A DNA stretch of 64,000 bases from Leptobrachium leishanense. Lineage: Eukaryota; Chordata; Amphibia; Anura; Megophryidae. This document shows positions 36,740 to 49,706 of the stretch, piece after piece. The translations under genes were made by a program, and so were the position numbers. The stretch lies in NCBI GenBank assembly GCA_009667805.1, contig CM019068.1, forward strand, positions 5,005,218 through 5,069,217, in the 5' to 3' direction. Under the pieces are notes generated by a model. The model was not told where the DNA came from. It searched no databases and saw nothing but the letters and a program-made list of their open reading frames with translations. Each line of letters opens with the position of its first letter. Position 1 is the stretch's first letter.

Positions 36740-38555
36740 TTTTTTTTAAATTCTTTACTTAAAGATTTTAAACAGGGTCACAGTGCGACCAGACATAACG
36801 CGTCCACGCAGGGCCGCCACTTCTACTGTCATGGAAAAAACCCCAAAGCAAACAATATAGACATGAACACCTAGAAAACGTTCATGTAAGTCAACAAGCA
36901 AAAAGTAGATAAAACCCAAGATAAGACACCGTAGGGAAGATTAAAGAAAGCTTCGCTCAAACGTCCTCGGGTAGAGAAAACAGAAATAAACCACACACGC
37001 CCATGTCCTCAGAAACCATCTCTTGCAGAAAGAGGGAGTAAAAAAAAAAAAGGGGGGGGGGGAGAAAAAGGAGAGGGGGGTTGGGATCCTCTATTGTGAC
37101 CTATGGGTCAGAAAATCAGGAGCTGAGGCGGGAAAAAAGCTCAATGCGGCGGGGGCAGTGGAGGGGTACATGTAGACACATTAGAGCAGGAACCGGCTAA
37201 AAAAAAAAAAAAGGGGCACGTAGGCAAAAGTTCTCAGTCCGGGGGTGCGGGCTCGCGGTCGGGGATAAGTCCCATGCCCAAAAGAATCGGCCATGCCTCG
37301 GCTGGCTCCGAGATGGTGGTGGGGACATTCTCATGTGTTACCACAAGTGACCCAGCCCCAGCGGTAACGGGTCCCTTTACGTCGAAGAAAAGTAGTCACC
37401 TCTCGGAAGCGCCGTCTCACCATCAGGGTTATATAAGGGAAGGTCTCGGTACAGCTGCAACTGTGCTCCCTCAAACCGGATGGGTGCGCGGGCCCCTGGA
37501 GCTGCTAAAAGTTGCGACTTGGCAGCTGCATCACCCGACACCGCAATGACATCACGTGAGGCATCCGTAGGGGCCGCCGCAGCCTTACGGATTCGATACA
37601 CCGCCCCAAAGATCTCGGGCGACTCCGGTGGAGAATCCAAGGCCTGACACGCCACGCGGTTCGTGTAGTTGAGCAGATCCACTGTGGGGACCGACTCCAG
37701 GATCCCCCGTATACGGACATTACGGCGGCGGTGACGGGATTCCAGAGCCTCCACTGTGCGAGTAAGCAAATCCACCTGCGACCGAAGGGCGCACACCTGA
37801 GAAGACAGGACTGCTTGTTCCCCAGCTAGTTCCGCGTTTTGGGCATGCATCGTCACGACCTGGGAGGGGACCCCCTCCACTTCAGAGCGGAGTCCGGAAA
37901 CGTCTGTAGACCAAAGGGTTTTAATTTCAGTGATAAAGCGTCGATAGTCTCCCATCGTGGTGGGGCGTCCATCATCGGAGGCAGCAACATGGTCCAGGGC
38001 AAGGTGTGCAGAAGGTGTCCCAGCGGCTGCCGGTGGAGTCCCCGAACTTCCAGAGATGCCAGGGGACGGTTGGTTAGAGTCCTCAGTAGCGAAAGGGCGG
38101 GTGGGCCGCATGGGCAGGTCACCTGCGTCAGAGTGGGAAAAGTCCTCCTCCGAGCCCCCAGAAAAGGGTTCAGAGGTAGGTGCTGTTGCCCTAAGAGAGG
38201 CCGTCGCCAGGGCTTTCTTCCATTTCTTCTGGGCCCGTTTGCGTGCCGCGGAGCTCAGCGCTGCTCCATCTCGTAGTTGCAAGGTCGGGGCCAGCCAATC
38301 AAAAACAGGGCCTCGTCCCGTAGGCCATGAGGTATCATCCTCCTCTGAAGTGCCACAACCCTGGGACATGACAGGAGAGGGAGTTACTGTTCCAGAAAGG
38401 CCACCTCCACGCAGGGAATCACGTATATCGTTCTGTCTGGGGCCCTCTGACCTGCTCAATAGCTGCTTCTGGGTTTTCTTTCCCATGTCCGGGAGTGATC
38501 AGCAAGCGGCAGCCGGAAATCAGTTCCACGTGAAAACTAATAAACTCCCCAGGCT
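36740..38555 (-). mobile_element. ORF1-only LINE (HAL1-like) with perfect target-site duplication
   Basis: A 1.8-kb minus-strand retrotransposed copy. A 19-bp direct repeat gaggtgatggagccctttt flanks it at 36721-36739 and 38556-38574, and the tail is a T run on the plus strand at about 36736-36747 (poly-A on the element strand). It contains a roughly 70-bp 5' leader, one complete ORF1 and a roughly 630-bp 3' region. There is no endonuclease or RT. The element therefore looks like a complete non-autonomous unit and not a 5'-truncated LINE, since the 5' part is what is present. Confidence 0.8.
37377..38486 (-). CDS. L1/Tx1-type LINE ORF1 protein (369 aa, intact)
   Basis: Uninterrupted frame from ATG (38486) to a stop at 37377. 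The N-terminal half is Ser/Pro-rich and low in order. A coiled-coil-like segment with heptad spacing runs about residues 185-250 (IKTLWSTDVSGLRSEVEGV through LLTRTVEALESRHRR). It is followed by the RRM-start signature RRRNVRIRGILESV, and a C-terminal domain with APIRFEGAQLQLYRDL near the end, as in vertebrate L1-group ORF1 (trimeric RNA-binding nucleic-acid chaperone). It presumably coats element RNA. The intact frame and perfect duplication suggest recent activity. No ORF2 follows. Confidence 0.82.
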   Translation of the reverse strand: MGKKTQKQLLSRSEGPRQNDIRDSLRGGGLSGTVTPSPVMSQGCGTSEEDDTSWPTGRGPVFDWLAPTLQLRDGAALSSAARKRAQKKWKKALATASLRATAPTSEPFSGGSEEDFSHSDAGDLPMRPTRPFATEDSNQPSPGISGSSGTPPAAAGTPSAHLALDHVAASDDGRPTTMGDYRRFITEIKTLWSTDVSGLRSEVEGVPSQVVTMHAQNAELAGEQAVLSSQVCALRSQVDLLTRTVEALESRHRRRNVRIRGILESVPTVDLLNYTNRVACQALDSPPESPEIFGAVYRIRKAAAAPTDASRDVIAVSGDAAAKSQLLAAPGARAPIRFEGAQLQLYRDLPLYNPDGETALPRGDYFSST

Positions 38556-38740
38556 GAGGTGATGGAGCCCTTTTGGTTTTAAAGTGGTCAGAATGTGAGG
38601 AGTTTCCCCCCCCTCTTCTCCGACCCCCCCCCCGCGCTCACCTGATCTGGCAGAATCGCTGGGTGAAGTGAAGTTGTTTCTCACCCTGTGAGACCAATCG
38701 CTGTAGTGAACGTTCTCAGAGGCAGCAATGGCTCAGATCT

Positions 38741-39195
38741 GTGCATGCGCGTGCAGCTCCGATCCATCGCTGTGTGCATATGCGTGCAGCTCCGATCCAT
38801 CACTCTGTGCATGCGCGTGCAGCTCCGATCCATCGCTGTGTGCATGTGCGTGCAGCTCCGATCCATCACTCTGTGCATGCGCGTGCAGCTCCGATCCATC
38901 GCTGTGTGCATGCGCGTGCAGCTCCGATCCATCACTCTGTGCATGCGCGTGCGGCTCCGATCCATCGCTGTGTGCATGCGCGTGCGGCTCCGATCCATCG
39001 CTGTGTGCATGCGCGTGCAGCTCCGATCCATCACTCTGTGCATGCGCGTGCAGCTCCGATCCATCGCTGTGTGCATGTGCGTGCAACTCCGATTCATCGC
39101 TCTGTGCATGCGCGTGCAACTCCGATCCATCGCTCTGTGCATGCGCGTGCAGCTCCGATCCATCGCTCTGCTATGCGCGTGCAGCTCCGATCCTT
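38741..39195. repeat. 33-bp minisatellite with alternating purine-pyrimidine core
   Basis: About 14 units of 33 bp with cagctccgatccat plus tgtgcatgcgcgtg. Two subtypes, atcgctgtgtg and atcactctgtg, alternate for part of the array, giving a 66-bp dimer. The period is 11 codons, hence several spurious open frames on both strands. Confidence 0.96.
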
Positions 39196-39734
39196 TGCAG
39201 GCACTACAGAACTTGTGTAGTGTAGGGACCAGAAGTTGTGCAGCACTACGTGACTCGCACACAAGTTGTATAGGGGCACAAACTGCGCAGAAAAGCTTCA
39301 GGGGCTCCTGGGTTCGGAAATCCCTAAGCCGAAGAGGAGGAGCAGCGCGCAGTGACAAAAACCGTAAAATCACTAAAATAATAATAATAAAGTGTTTGTC
39401 AGCAGGATCTGCCTAATTTATTTTTTGATAAGGGCAAAAAGACAGGAACTGTTTTTTTTTTTAACATACTATCCCTTTAAATCGGAGCTGCCGCTGCTTC
39501 CAGGACTATCTTGGGGTAAACGTTGCCGCTTCTTCCCTTTTTATTTGCCATTGCTATATATCTGTAGGGACATAGTGGTTTTGAAGGGGTTAATTTTCTT
39601 TTACCCTGTTAAAAAAAAATAGATATACAATCTGCATTTTGAATCCAAACACATTTGGTAAGAGGGATGGGGTGCGAGCGTAGGAATCTGCTCTGGGAGA
39701 TGCCGCAAGGACGCACCAAAATATTACCGAGTCC
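39196..39734. other. Unclassified intronic sequence
   Basis: No gene recognised. Contains T-rich stretches (39450-39465, 39590-39620) and an (AAT)n run near 39375. Ordinary intron or old repeat. Confidence 0.4.
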
Positions 39735-39737
39735 TAA

Positions 39738-40165
39738 GGCTGGGGTCAGACCAGCGCACTTTTAACGTGCGTTCTGGCGCACATAATCACGGCCGCACTA
39801 GCAGCAGATGACGGGCAATGACGGCCAATATACGAAGTACGGCCGCACAAAAGTCCGGCCGTGCAACGCAAGTGGAAAACGAACGCATTTTTCTGAGAAC
39901 GCTGAACCGCTAGTACTGACGTACTGAGTGCGCAGCTGCGGCATAGCGGCGTGTTTGCGTGATTAGGAGATGTCAGACACTGCTAATGTCCAGTCTACAT
40001 AACGTCCAGACGCAAAAAGAGTTTTATTGACGATCCGAAAAAATCACGCACGAAAAAATGCGCATCGTCTGACCGTTTTCGCGCACTCCGTGAAAAAATA
40101 CGTCAATTCGTTCGGACGCACTTTTTTACGTTCACGTGTAAAAATGCTTTCGTCTGACCCTAGCC
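39738..40165 (-). mobile_element. PIF/Harbinger-like MITE, copy 1
   Basis: 428 bp. Terminal inverted repeat GGCTAGGGTCAGAC type (here GGCTGGGGTCAGACC at the left, GTCTGACCCTAGCC at the right), flanked by TAA at 39735-39737 and 40166-40168. Three-base TWA duplications are characteristic of the PIF/Harbinger superfamily. Internally rich in CpG and in sequence shared with copies 2 and 3, in the opposite orientation. Non-coding. Confidence 0.88.
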
Positions 40166-40436
40166 TAAAAGCTGGTGATAACTGCGCATATGCAGAATCA
40201 TTAAACCCCCCCCCTAAACCTCCCAATTAATCGAATACTCGCCTCTCATCCTGCGGCAAGAACGGTGGCCCCGAACCGCTGCTTCTCCTGGCCGGGAGCA
40301 GAGCGAGTCTGGAGACAAATAGTTTGCAGGCTCCATCCACAATCACTTCCCGGTCTGGCAGCAAAACCCTTCACGGAGTCTTCCATGTCACCAGCAGTTG
40401 CGAGTGTTGAATGTCTCGGCTGCCGATTACTAGTGA

Positions 40437-40770
40437 TCAACTGTTCGGTGGCAGTGAAATCCGGTGTCTGTTCGGCGGCAGTGAAATCCGGTGCCTGTTC
40501 GGTGGCAGTGAAATCCGGTGCCTGTTCGGCGGCAGTGAAATCCGGTGCCTGTTTGGTGCCAGTGAAATCCGGTGCCTGTTCGGCGGCAGTGAAATCCGGT
40601 GCCTGTTCGGCGGCAGTGAAATCTGGTGCCTGTTCGGCGACAGTGAAATCCGGTGTCCGATGGCAGTGAAATACGGTGCTGTGTGGCGGCAGAGAAATAC
40701 AGTGTCTGTTCGGCGACGGTGAAATACGGTGCCTGTTCGGCGGCGGTGGAATACGGTGCCTGATTGATGG
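40437..40770. repeat. 27-bp minisatellite
   Basis: About 12 units of 27 bp with core ggcggcagtgaaatccggtg, drifting toward the right end. Directly adjoins the start of the 54-bp satellite. Confidence 0.95.
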
Positions 40771-43029
40771 CTGTGAAACCCCCCTGGGCAGCACCTCTCT
40801 GCAGTATAATTAATGCAGCATATGAATCCACACACTGCTGGGAAGCGCCTCTCTGCAGTATAATTAGAATCCACACACTGCTGGGAAGCACCTCTCTGCA
40901 GTATAATTAATGCAGCATATGAATCCACACACTGCTGGGAAGCACCTCTCTGCAGTATAATTAATGCAGCATATGAATCCACACACTGCTGGGAAGCGCC
41001 TCTCTGCAGTATAATTAATGCAGCATATGAATCCACACACTGCTGGGAAGCGCCTCTCTGCAGTATAATTAATGCAGCATATGAATCCACACACTGCTGG
41101 GAAGCACCTCTCTCGGTATAATTAATGCAGCATATGAATCCACACACCTGCTGGGGAAGCGCTCTCTCTGCAGTATAATTAATGCAGCATATGAATCCAC
41201 ACACTGCTGGGAAGCGCCTCTCTGCGGTATAATTAATGCAGCATATGAATCCACACACCTGGGAAGCGCCTCTCTGCAGTATAATTAATGCAGCATATGA
41301 ATCCACACACTGCTGGGAAGCACCTCTCTGCGGTATAATTAATGCAGCATATGAATCCACACACGCTGGGAAGCGCCTCTCTGCGGTATAATTAATGCAG
41401 CATATGATCCATACACTGCTGCGGAAGCGCCCTCTGCAGTATAATTAATGCAGCATATGAATCCACACACTGCTGGGAAGCGCCTCTCTGCGGTATAATT
41501 AATGCAGCATATGAATCCATACACTGCTGGGAAGCGCCTCTCTGCAGTATAATTAATGCAGCATATGAATCCACACACTGCTGGGAAGCGCCTCTCTGCA
41601 GTATAATTAATGCAGCATATGAATCCACACACTGCTGGGAAGCACCTCTCTGCAGTATAATTAATGCAGCATATGAATCCACACACTGCGGGGAAGCGCC
41701 TCTCTGCGGTATAATTAATGCAACATATGAATCCTCACACTGCTGGGCAGCACCTCTCTGCGGTATAATTAATGCAGCATATGAATCCACACACTGCTGG
41801 GAAGCGCCTCTCTGCGGTATAATTAATGCAGCATATGAATCCACACACTGCTGGGAAGCGCCTCTCTGCAGTATAATTAATGCAGCATATGAATCCACAC
41901 ACTGCTGGGAAGCGCCTCTCTGCAGTATAATTAATGCAGCATATGAATCCACACACTGCTGGGAAGCACCTCTCTGCGGTATAATTAATGCAGCATATGA
42001 ATCCACACACTGCTGGGAAGCGCCTCTCTGCGGTATAATTAATGCAGCATATGAATCCATACACTGCTGGGAAGCGCCTCTCTGCAGTTATAATTAATGC
42101 AGCATATGAATCCACACACTGCTGGGAAGCGCCTCTCTTGGTATAATTAATGCAGCATATGAATCCACACACTGCTGGGAAGCGCCTCTCTGCGGTATAA
42201 TTAATGCAGCATATGAATCCACACACTGCTGGGAAGCGCCTCTCTGCGGTATAATTAATGCAGCATATGAATCCACACACTGCTGGGAAGCACCTCTCTG
42301 CGGTATATATAATGCAGCATATGAATCCACACACTGCTGGAAGCGCCTCTCTGCGGTATAATTAATGCAGCATATGAATCCATACACTGCTGGGAAGCGC
42401 CTCTCTGCAGTATAATTAATGCAGCATATGAATCCACACACTGCTGGGAAGCGCCTCTCTGCGGTATAATTAATGCAGCATATGAATCCATACACTGCTG
42501 GGAAGCGCCTCTCTGCAGTATAATTAATGCAGCATATGAATCCACACACTGCTGGGAAGCGCCTCTCTGCAGTATAATTAATGCAGCATATTAATCCACA
42601 CACTGCTGGGAAGCACCTCTCTGCAGTATAATTAATGCAGCATATGATTCCACACACTGCGGGGAAGCGCCTCTCTGCGGTATAATTAATGCAACATATG
42701 ATCCTCACACTGCTGGGCAGCACCTCTCTGCGGTATAATTAATGCAGCATATGAATCCACACACTGCTGGGAAGGCGCCTCTCTGCCGGTATAATTAATG
42801 CAGCATATGAATCCACACACTGCTGGAAGCGCCTCTCTGCAGTATAATTAATGCAGCATATGAATCCACTCACACACTGCTGGGAAGCACCTCTCTCTGC
42901 GGTATAATTAATGCAGCATATGAATCCAACACTGCTGGAAGCGCCTCTCTGCGGTATAATTAATGCAGCATATGAATCATTACACTGCTGGGAAGCGCCT
43001 CTCTGCAGTATAATTAATGCAGCATATGA

Positions 43030-43790
43030 ATCCACCACTGCTGGGAAGCGCCTCTCTGCGGCTATAATTAATGCAGCATATGGAATCCATACACTGCGGT
43101 TAAAAGCAGCCTCTCTGCAGTATAATTACATGCAAGCATATGAATCCACACACTGCTGGGAAGCGCCGCCTCTGCACGGGTATAATTAATTGCGCATATG
43201 AATCCACACAGCTGGGAAGCGCCACACTGCGGCTATCGCCTGCAGTATAATTAATGCAGCATATGAATCCACACACTGCTGGGAAGCGCCTCTCTGCGGT
43301 ATAATTAATGCAGCATAATCCAAAACCTACATCTGCTGGGAACAGCGCCTCTCTGTGCCATATAATTTAATGCAGCATATGAATCCACTCATGCGGGCGA
43401 AAGCGCTCTCTCTGCAGTATAATTAATGCAGCATATGAATCCACACACTGCTGGAAGCACCTCTCTGCAGGTATAATTAATGCAGCATGATGAATCCACA
43501 CCACACTGCGGGGAAGCGCCTCCATCTCAATGCGGAGTATAATTAATGCAGCATATGATCCACACACTGCTGGAAGCGCCTCTCTGCAGTAGTATATTAA
43601 TGCTGCATGCATTGAATCCACACAATATGCTGGGAAGCGCCTCTCCTGCACGTATAATTAATGCAGCATTATGAATCCTCACACACTGCTGGCGCAGCAC
43701 TCTCTCTGCGGCTAGTAATTATAAATAAGAGCAGCATAATGAATCCACACACTGCTGCAGGAAACATCTGTAGCGATGCAGTATAATTAA
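43030..43790. other. Indel-rich block in the 54-bp array
   Basis: Units here differ from neighbours mostly by 1-4-base insertions and deletions, not by substitutions. The pattern fits uncorrected long-read sequence or a misassembled junction better than normal repeat divergence. Confidence 0.6.
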
Positions 43791-46700
43791 TGCAGCATAT
43801 GAATCCACACACTGCTGGGAAGTGCCTCTCTGCGGTATAATTAATGCAGCATATGAATCCTCACACTGCTGGGAAGCGCCTCTCTGCAGTATAATTAATG
43901 CAGCATATGAATCCACACACTGCTGGGAAGCGCCTCTCTGCAGTATAATTAATGCAGCATATGAATCCACACACTGCTGGGAAGCGCCTCTCTGCAGTAT
44001 AATTAATGCAGCATATGAATCCACACACTGCTGGGAAGCGCCTCTTTGCGGTATAATTAATGCAACATATGAATCCTCACACTGCTGGCAGCACCTCTCT
44101 GCGGTATAATTAATGCAGCATATGAATCCACACACTGCTGGGAAGCGCCCTCTGCAGTATAATTAATGCAGCATATGAATCCACACACTGCTGGGAAGCG
44201 CCTCTCTGCCGGTATAATTAATGCAGCATATGAATTCTCACACTGCTGGGCAGCACTTCTCTCTGCGGTATAATTAATGCAGCATATGAATCCACACACT
44301 GCTGGGAAGTGCCTCTCTGCTGTATAATTAATGCAGCATATGAATCCACACACTGCTGGGAAGGCGCCTCTCTGCGGTATAATTAATGCAGCATATGAAT
44401 CCGCACACTGCTGGGAAGCACCTCTCTGCAGTATAATTAATGCAGCATATGAATCCACACACTGCTGGGAAGCGCTCTCTGCGGTATATATTAATGCAGC
44501 ATATGAATCCATACACTGCTGGGAAGCGCCTCTCTGCAGTATAATTAATGCAGCATATGAACCCATACACTGCTGGGAAGCGCCTCTCTGCGTATAATTA
44601 ATGCAGCATATGAATCCATACACTGCTGGGAAGCGCCTCTCTGCAGTATAATTAATGCAGCATATGAATCCACACACTGCTGGGAAGCGCCTCTCTGCGG
44701 TATAATTAATGCAGCATATGAATCCATACACTGCTGGGAAGCGCCTCTCTGCAGTATAATTAATGCCAGCATATGAATCCACACACTGCTGGGAAGCGCC
44801 TCTCTGCGGTATAATTAATGCAGCATATGAATCGCATACACTGCTGGGAAGCGCCTCTCTGCAGTATAATTAATGCAGCATGAATCCACACACTGCTGGG
44901 AAGCGCCTCTCTGCAGTATAATTAATGCAGCATATGAATCCACACACTGCTGGGAAGCACCTCTCTGCAGTATAATTAATGCAGCATATGAATCCACACA
45001 CTGCGGGGAAGCGCCTCTCTGCGGTATAATTAATGCAGCATATGAATCCACACACTGCTGGGAAGCGCCTCTCTGCAGTATAATTAATGCAGCATATGAA
45101 TCCACACACTGCTGGGAAGCGCCTCTCTGCGGTATAATTAATGCAGCATATGAATCCTCACACTGCTGGGCAGCACCTCTCTGCGGTATAATTAATGCAG
45201 CATATGAATCCACACACTGCTGGGAAGCGCCTCTCTTCAGTATAATTAATGCAGCATATGAATCCACACACTGCTGGGAAGTGCCTCTCTGGTAGTATAA
45301 TTAATGCAGCATATGAATCCTCACACTGCTGGGAAGCGCCTCTCTGCAGTATAATTAATGCAGCATATGAATCCACACACTGCTGGGAAGCGCCTCTCTG
45401 CAGTATAATTAATGCAGCATATGAATCCACACACTGCTGGGAAGCGCCTCTCTGCAGTATAATTAATGCAGCATATGAATCCACACACTGCTGGGAAGCG
45501 CCTCTCTGCGGTATAATTAATGCAACATATGAATCTCCACACTGCTGGCAGCACCTCTCTGCGGTATAATTAATGCAGCATATGAATCCACACACTGCTG
45601 GGATGCGCCTCTCTGCAGTATAATTAATGCAGCATATGAATCCACACACTGCTGGGAAGCGCCTCTCTGCGGTATAATTAATGCAGCATATGAATCCACA
45701 CACTGCTGGGGAAGCGCCTCTCTGCGGTATAATAATGCAGCATATGAATCCGCACACTGCTGGAAGCACCTCTCTGCAGCTATAATTAATGCAGCATATG
45801 AATCCACACACTGCTGGGAAGCGCCTCTCTGCAGTATAATTAATGCAGCATATGAATCCACACACTGCTGGAAGCGCCTCTCTGCGGATTAATTAATGCA
45901 GCATATGAATCCTCACACTGCTGGGCAGCACCTCTCTGCGGTATAATTAATGCAGCATATGAATCCACACACTGCTGGGAAGCGCCTCTCTTCAGTATAA
46001 TTAATGCAGCATATGAATCCACACACTGCTGGGAAGTGCCTCTCTGCGGTATAATTAATGCAGCATATGAATCCTCACACTGCTGGGAAGCGCCTCTCTG
46101 CAGTATAATTAATGCAGCATATGAATCCACACACTGCTGGGAAGCGCCTCTCTGCAGTATAATTAATGCAGCATATGAATCCACACACTGCTGGGAAGCG
46201 CCTCTCTGCAGTATAATTAATGCAGCATATGAATCCACACACTGCTGGGAAGCGCCTCTCTGCGGTATAATTAATGCAACATATGAATCCTCACACTGCT
46301 GGGCAGCACCTCTCTGCGGTATAATTAATGCAGCATATGAATCCACACACTGCTGGGATGCGCCTCTCTGCAGTATAATTAATGCAGCATATGAATCCAC
46401 ACACTGCTGGGAAGCGCCTCTCTGCGGTATAATTAATGCAGCATATGAATTCTCACACTGCTGGGCAGCACCTCTCTGCGGTATAATTAATGCAGCATAT
46501 GAATCCACACACTGCTGGGAAGTGCCTCTCTGCGGTATAATTAATGCAGCATATGAATCCACACACTGCTGGGAAGCGCCTCTCTGCGGTATAATTAATG
46601 CAGCATATGAATCCGCACACTGCTGGGAAGCACCTCTCTGCAGTATAATTAATGCAGCATATGAATCCACACACTGCTGGGAAGCACCTCTCTGTAGTAT

Positions 46701-47026
46701 AATTAATGCAGCATATGAATCCACACACTACTGGGAAGCACCTCTCTGTAGTATAATTAATGCAGCATATGAATCCACACACTGCTGGGAAGCACCTCTC
46801 TGTAGTATAATTAATGCAGCATATGAATCCACACACTGCTGGGAAGCACCTCTCTGTAGTATAATTAATGCAGCATATGAATCCATACACTGCTGGGAAG
46901 CGCCTCTCTGCAGTATAATTAATGCAGCATATGAATCCACACACTGCTGGGAAGCACCTCTCTGTAGTATAATTAATGCAGCATATGAATCCACACACTG
47001 CTGGGAAGCGCCTCTCTGCGGTATAA

Positions 47027-47451
47027 GGCTAGGGTCAGACGAACGCATTTTCACGTTGTCTGTGAAAAAGTGCGTTCGAACGAATGGACGCATTTTTTCA
47101 CGGAGTACGCGATAGCGGTCATACTATGCGCCTTTGCGTCCGTGATTTTGTACGGATCATCAATAAAACACTTTGTGCATCTGGACATTATGTTGGCCGG
47201 ACATTAGCAGTGTCTGACATCTCCAAATCACGCACACACGCCGCTAGCGGACGCAGCGCACTCTGTACAACCGTACTAGCGGTTTTACGTTCTCGACAAA
47301 ATGCGTTTGTTTGCCACTTGCGTTGCTCAGCCGGACTTTTGTGCGACCGTACTTCGTATATTGGCCGTCATTGCCCGTCATTTGCTGCTAGTGCGGCCGT
47401 GATTAAGTGCGCTTGCACGCACGTTCGCACTGCCTCAGTCTGACCCTAGCC
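47027..47451 (+). mobile_element. PIF/Harbinger-like MITE, copy 2, inserted in satellite
   Basis: 425 bp, starting GGCTAGGGTCAGACG and ending CTGACCCTAGCC, with TAA duplicated at 47024-47026 and 47452-47454. Deleting the element and one TAA exactly restores the satellite word gcggtataattaatg, which proves both boundaries and the duplication length. Orientation is opposite to copy 1. Confidence 0.95.
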
Positions 47452-49548
47452 TAATTAATGCAGCATATGAATCCACACACTGCTGGGAAGCACCTCTCTG
47501 CAGTATAATTAATGCAGCATATGAATCCACACACTGCTGGGAAGCGCCTCTCTCTGCAGTATAATTAATGCAGCATATGAATCCACACACTGCTGGGAAG
47601 CGCCTCTCTGCAGTATAATTAATGCAGCATATGAATCCACACACTGCTGGGAAGCGCCTCTCTGCAGTATAATTAATACAGCATATGAATCCACACACTG
47701 CTGGGAAGCACCTCTCTGCAGTATAATTAATGCAGCATATGAATCCACACACTGCTGGGAAGCGCCTCTCTGCAGTATAATTAATACAGTATATGAATCC
47801 ACACACTGCTGGGAAGCACCTCTCTGCAGTATAATTAATGCAGCATATGAATCCATACACTGCTGGGAAGCACCTCTCTGCAGTATAATTAATGCAGCAT
47901 ATGAATCCACACACTGCTGGGAAGCACCTCTCTGCGGTATAATTAATGCAGCATATGAATCCACACACTGCTGGGAAGCGCCTCTCTGCGGTATAATTAA
48001 TGCAGCATATGAATCCACACACTGCTGGGAAGCACCTCTCTGCGGTATAATTAATACAGCATATGAATCCACACACTGCTGGGAAGCACCTCTCTGCAGT
48101 ATAATTAATGCAGCATATGAATCCACACACTGCTGGGAAGCGCCTCTCTGCGGTACAATTAATACAGCATATGAATCCGCACACTGCTGGGAAGCGCCTC
48201 TCTGCAGTATAATTAATGCAGCATATGAATCCGCACACTGCTGGGAAGCGCCTCTCTGCAGTATAATTAATGCAGCATATGAATCCGCACACTGCTGGGA
48301 AGCGCCTCTCTGCAGTATAATTAATGCAGCATATGAATCCACACACTGCTGGGAAGCGCCTCTCTGCAGTATAATTAATGCAGCATATGAATCCGCACAC
48401 TGCTGGGAAGCGCCTCTCTGCAGTATAATTAATGCAGCATATGAATCCGCACACTGCGGAAGCGCCTCTCTGCAGTATAATTAATGCAGCATATGAATCC
48501 GCACACTGCTGGGAAGCGCCTCTCTGCGGTATAATTAATGTAGCATATGAATCCACACACTGCTGGGAAGCGCCTCTCTGCAGTATAATTAATGCAGCAT
48601 ATGAATCCGCACACTGCTGGGAAGTGCCTCTCTGTGGTATAATTAATGCAGCATATGAATCCACACACTGGTGGGAAGCGCCTCTCTGCGGTATAATTAA
48701 CCCTTTCGCTGCTGAGGCTTTTCCCGCCCCTGTGCTGAGGTCATTTTTACCGGTTTTGCTCATCATGTTTAAATGCGTTTTGAAGGCTAATTTTAGTATA
48801 TTACCCAGACATATTATATATCGTTCTTTCCGTCAGACTCGGTAGATTCATAATATGTCATTATTATATGTATACGTTATGTCATGTCTGTATATTATAA
48901 CAAAAAATGCAATAAAATATGTATTTTCAATAATTTACAACGTGTAAAGTGGTTTTTTTCACATTTTAACATGCGAGCAATTGCGGTTATATTTTGTATG
49001 GGGTGCGATTGTTAAAAAAATTAGAGATGGGGTCTCGTTACATTTTGTTTGGGGAAAATTACGCGATTTTTAACAAACGCACCGCATACAAAAATCGTTA
49101 GTGCAGCATCATTGTTCACATTATAATTGAAATGGGAACAATATTGCTGCATTAACGAACCAAAAAAAAGAAAAAAAAATGTTTATTTTTTTTTTTATAA
49201 TTTTTTTTTAAATATATTTTATATTTTTAATTTTAATTTTTAATTTTTTTTAAAAACTTTTTTCACTTTCGTGTTTGGTATCGTTGGAACGGCCATGCTC
49301 TGGCCGATCCAACCATACCAAACATTAACCCCTAACTGCCACGGATCGGGAGATAGGGAGTTCATTATCTCCACCGTTGGTGGCAGTTAGGGGTTAACTC
49401 TAGGACTGGCGTCATCGTGCTATGCACGATGAAGCCAGTCCTCAGGGGGAGTTCCCGGAGGCTTGGCCGACATCCAAGATGCCGGCCAGCTCCGGGAAAG
49501 GATCGCGAACCGGCGCTTTTCAGCGCCGATTCGCGATCCAGCTCCCCA

Positions 49549-49616
49549 GGGGTTAATGCCAGGCACCATTTGGAAGGGCAGGCTGTGCCCTTCCAAATGG
49601 TGCCTGGGTTAACCCC
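49549..49616. repeat. Long perfect hairpin
   Basis: Outer 8-bp stem ggggttaa/ttaacccc and inner 22-bp perfect stem (49559-49580 pairs with 49586-49607), loop ggctg, with a 2/1-base internal bulge. The strongest single hairpin in the train. Confidence 0.95.
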
Positions 49617-49706
49617 CGCAACGCCGCCGATCGGGAGGGAGAGAGGTCCGAAGGACCTCCCCACTCCCTTTCAGGCGCCTCCTCCGCACATGCGGGGGGG
49701 CGCCTG

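Larger units (their letters stand above)
40790..48690 (+). repeat. 54-bp satellite array, left arm (interrupted by a MITE)
   Basis: About 140 units of 54 bp with tataattaatgcagcatatg and cacactgctgggaagc. Subtypes are gcagtata, gcggtata and gtagtata, and gcgcctctct versus gcacctctct. A MITE splits one unit at 47027-47451. The stretch 43030-43790 is full of indels. The period is 18 codons, so long spurious frames occur on both strands. The same unit occurs inverted at 49806-50975. Confidence 0.97.
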
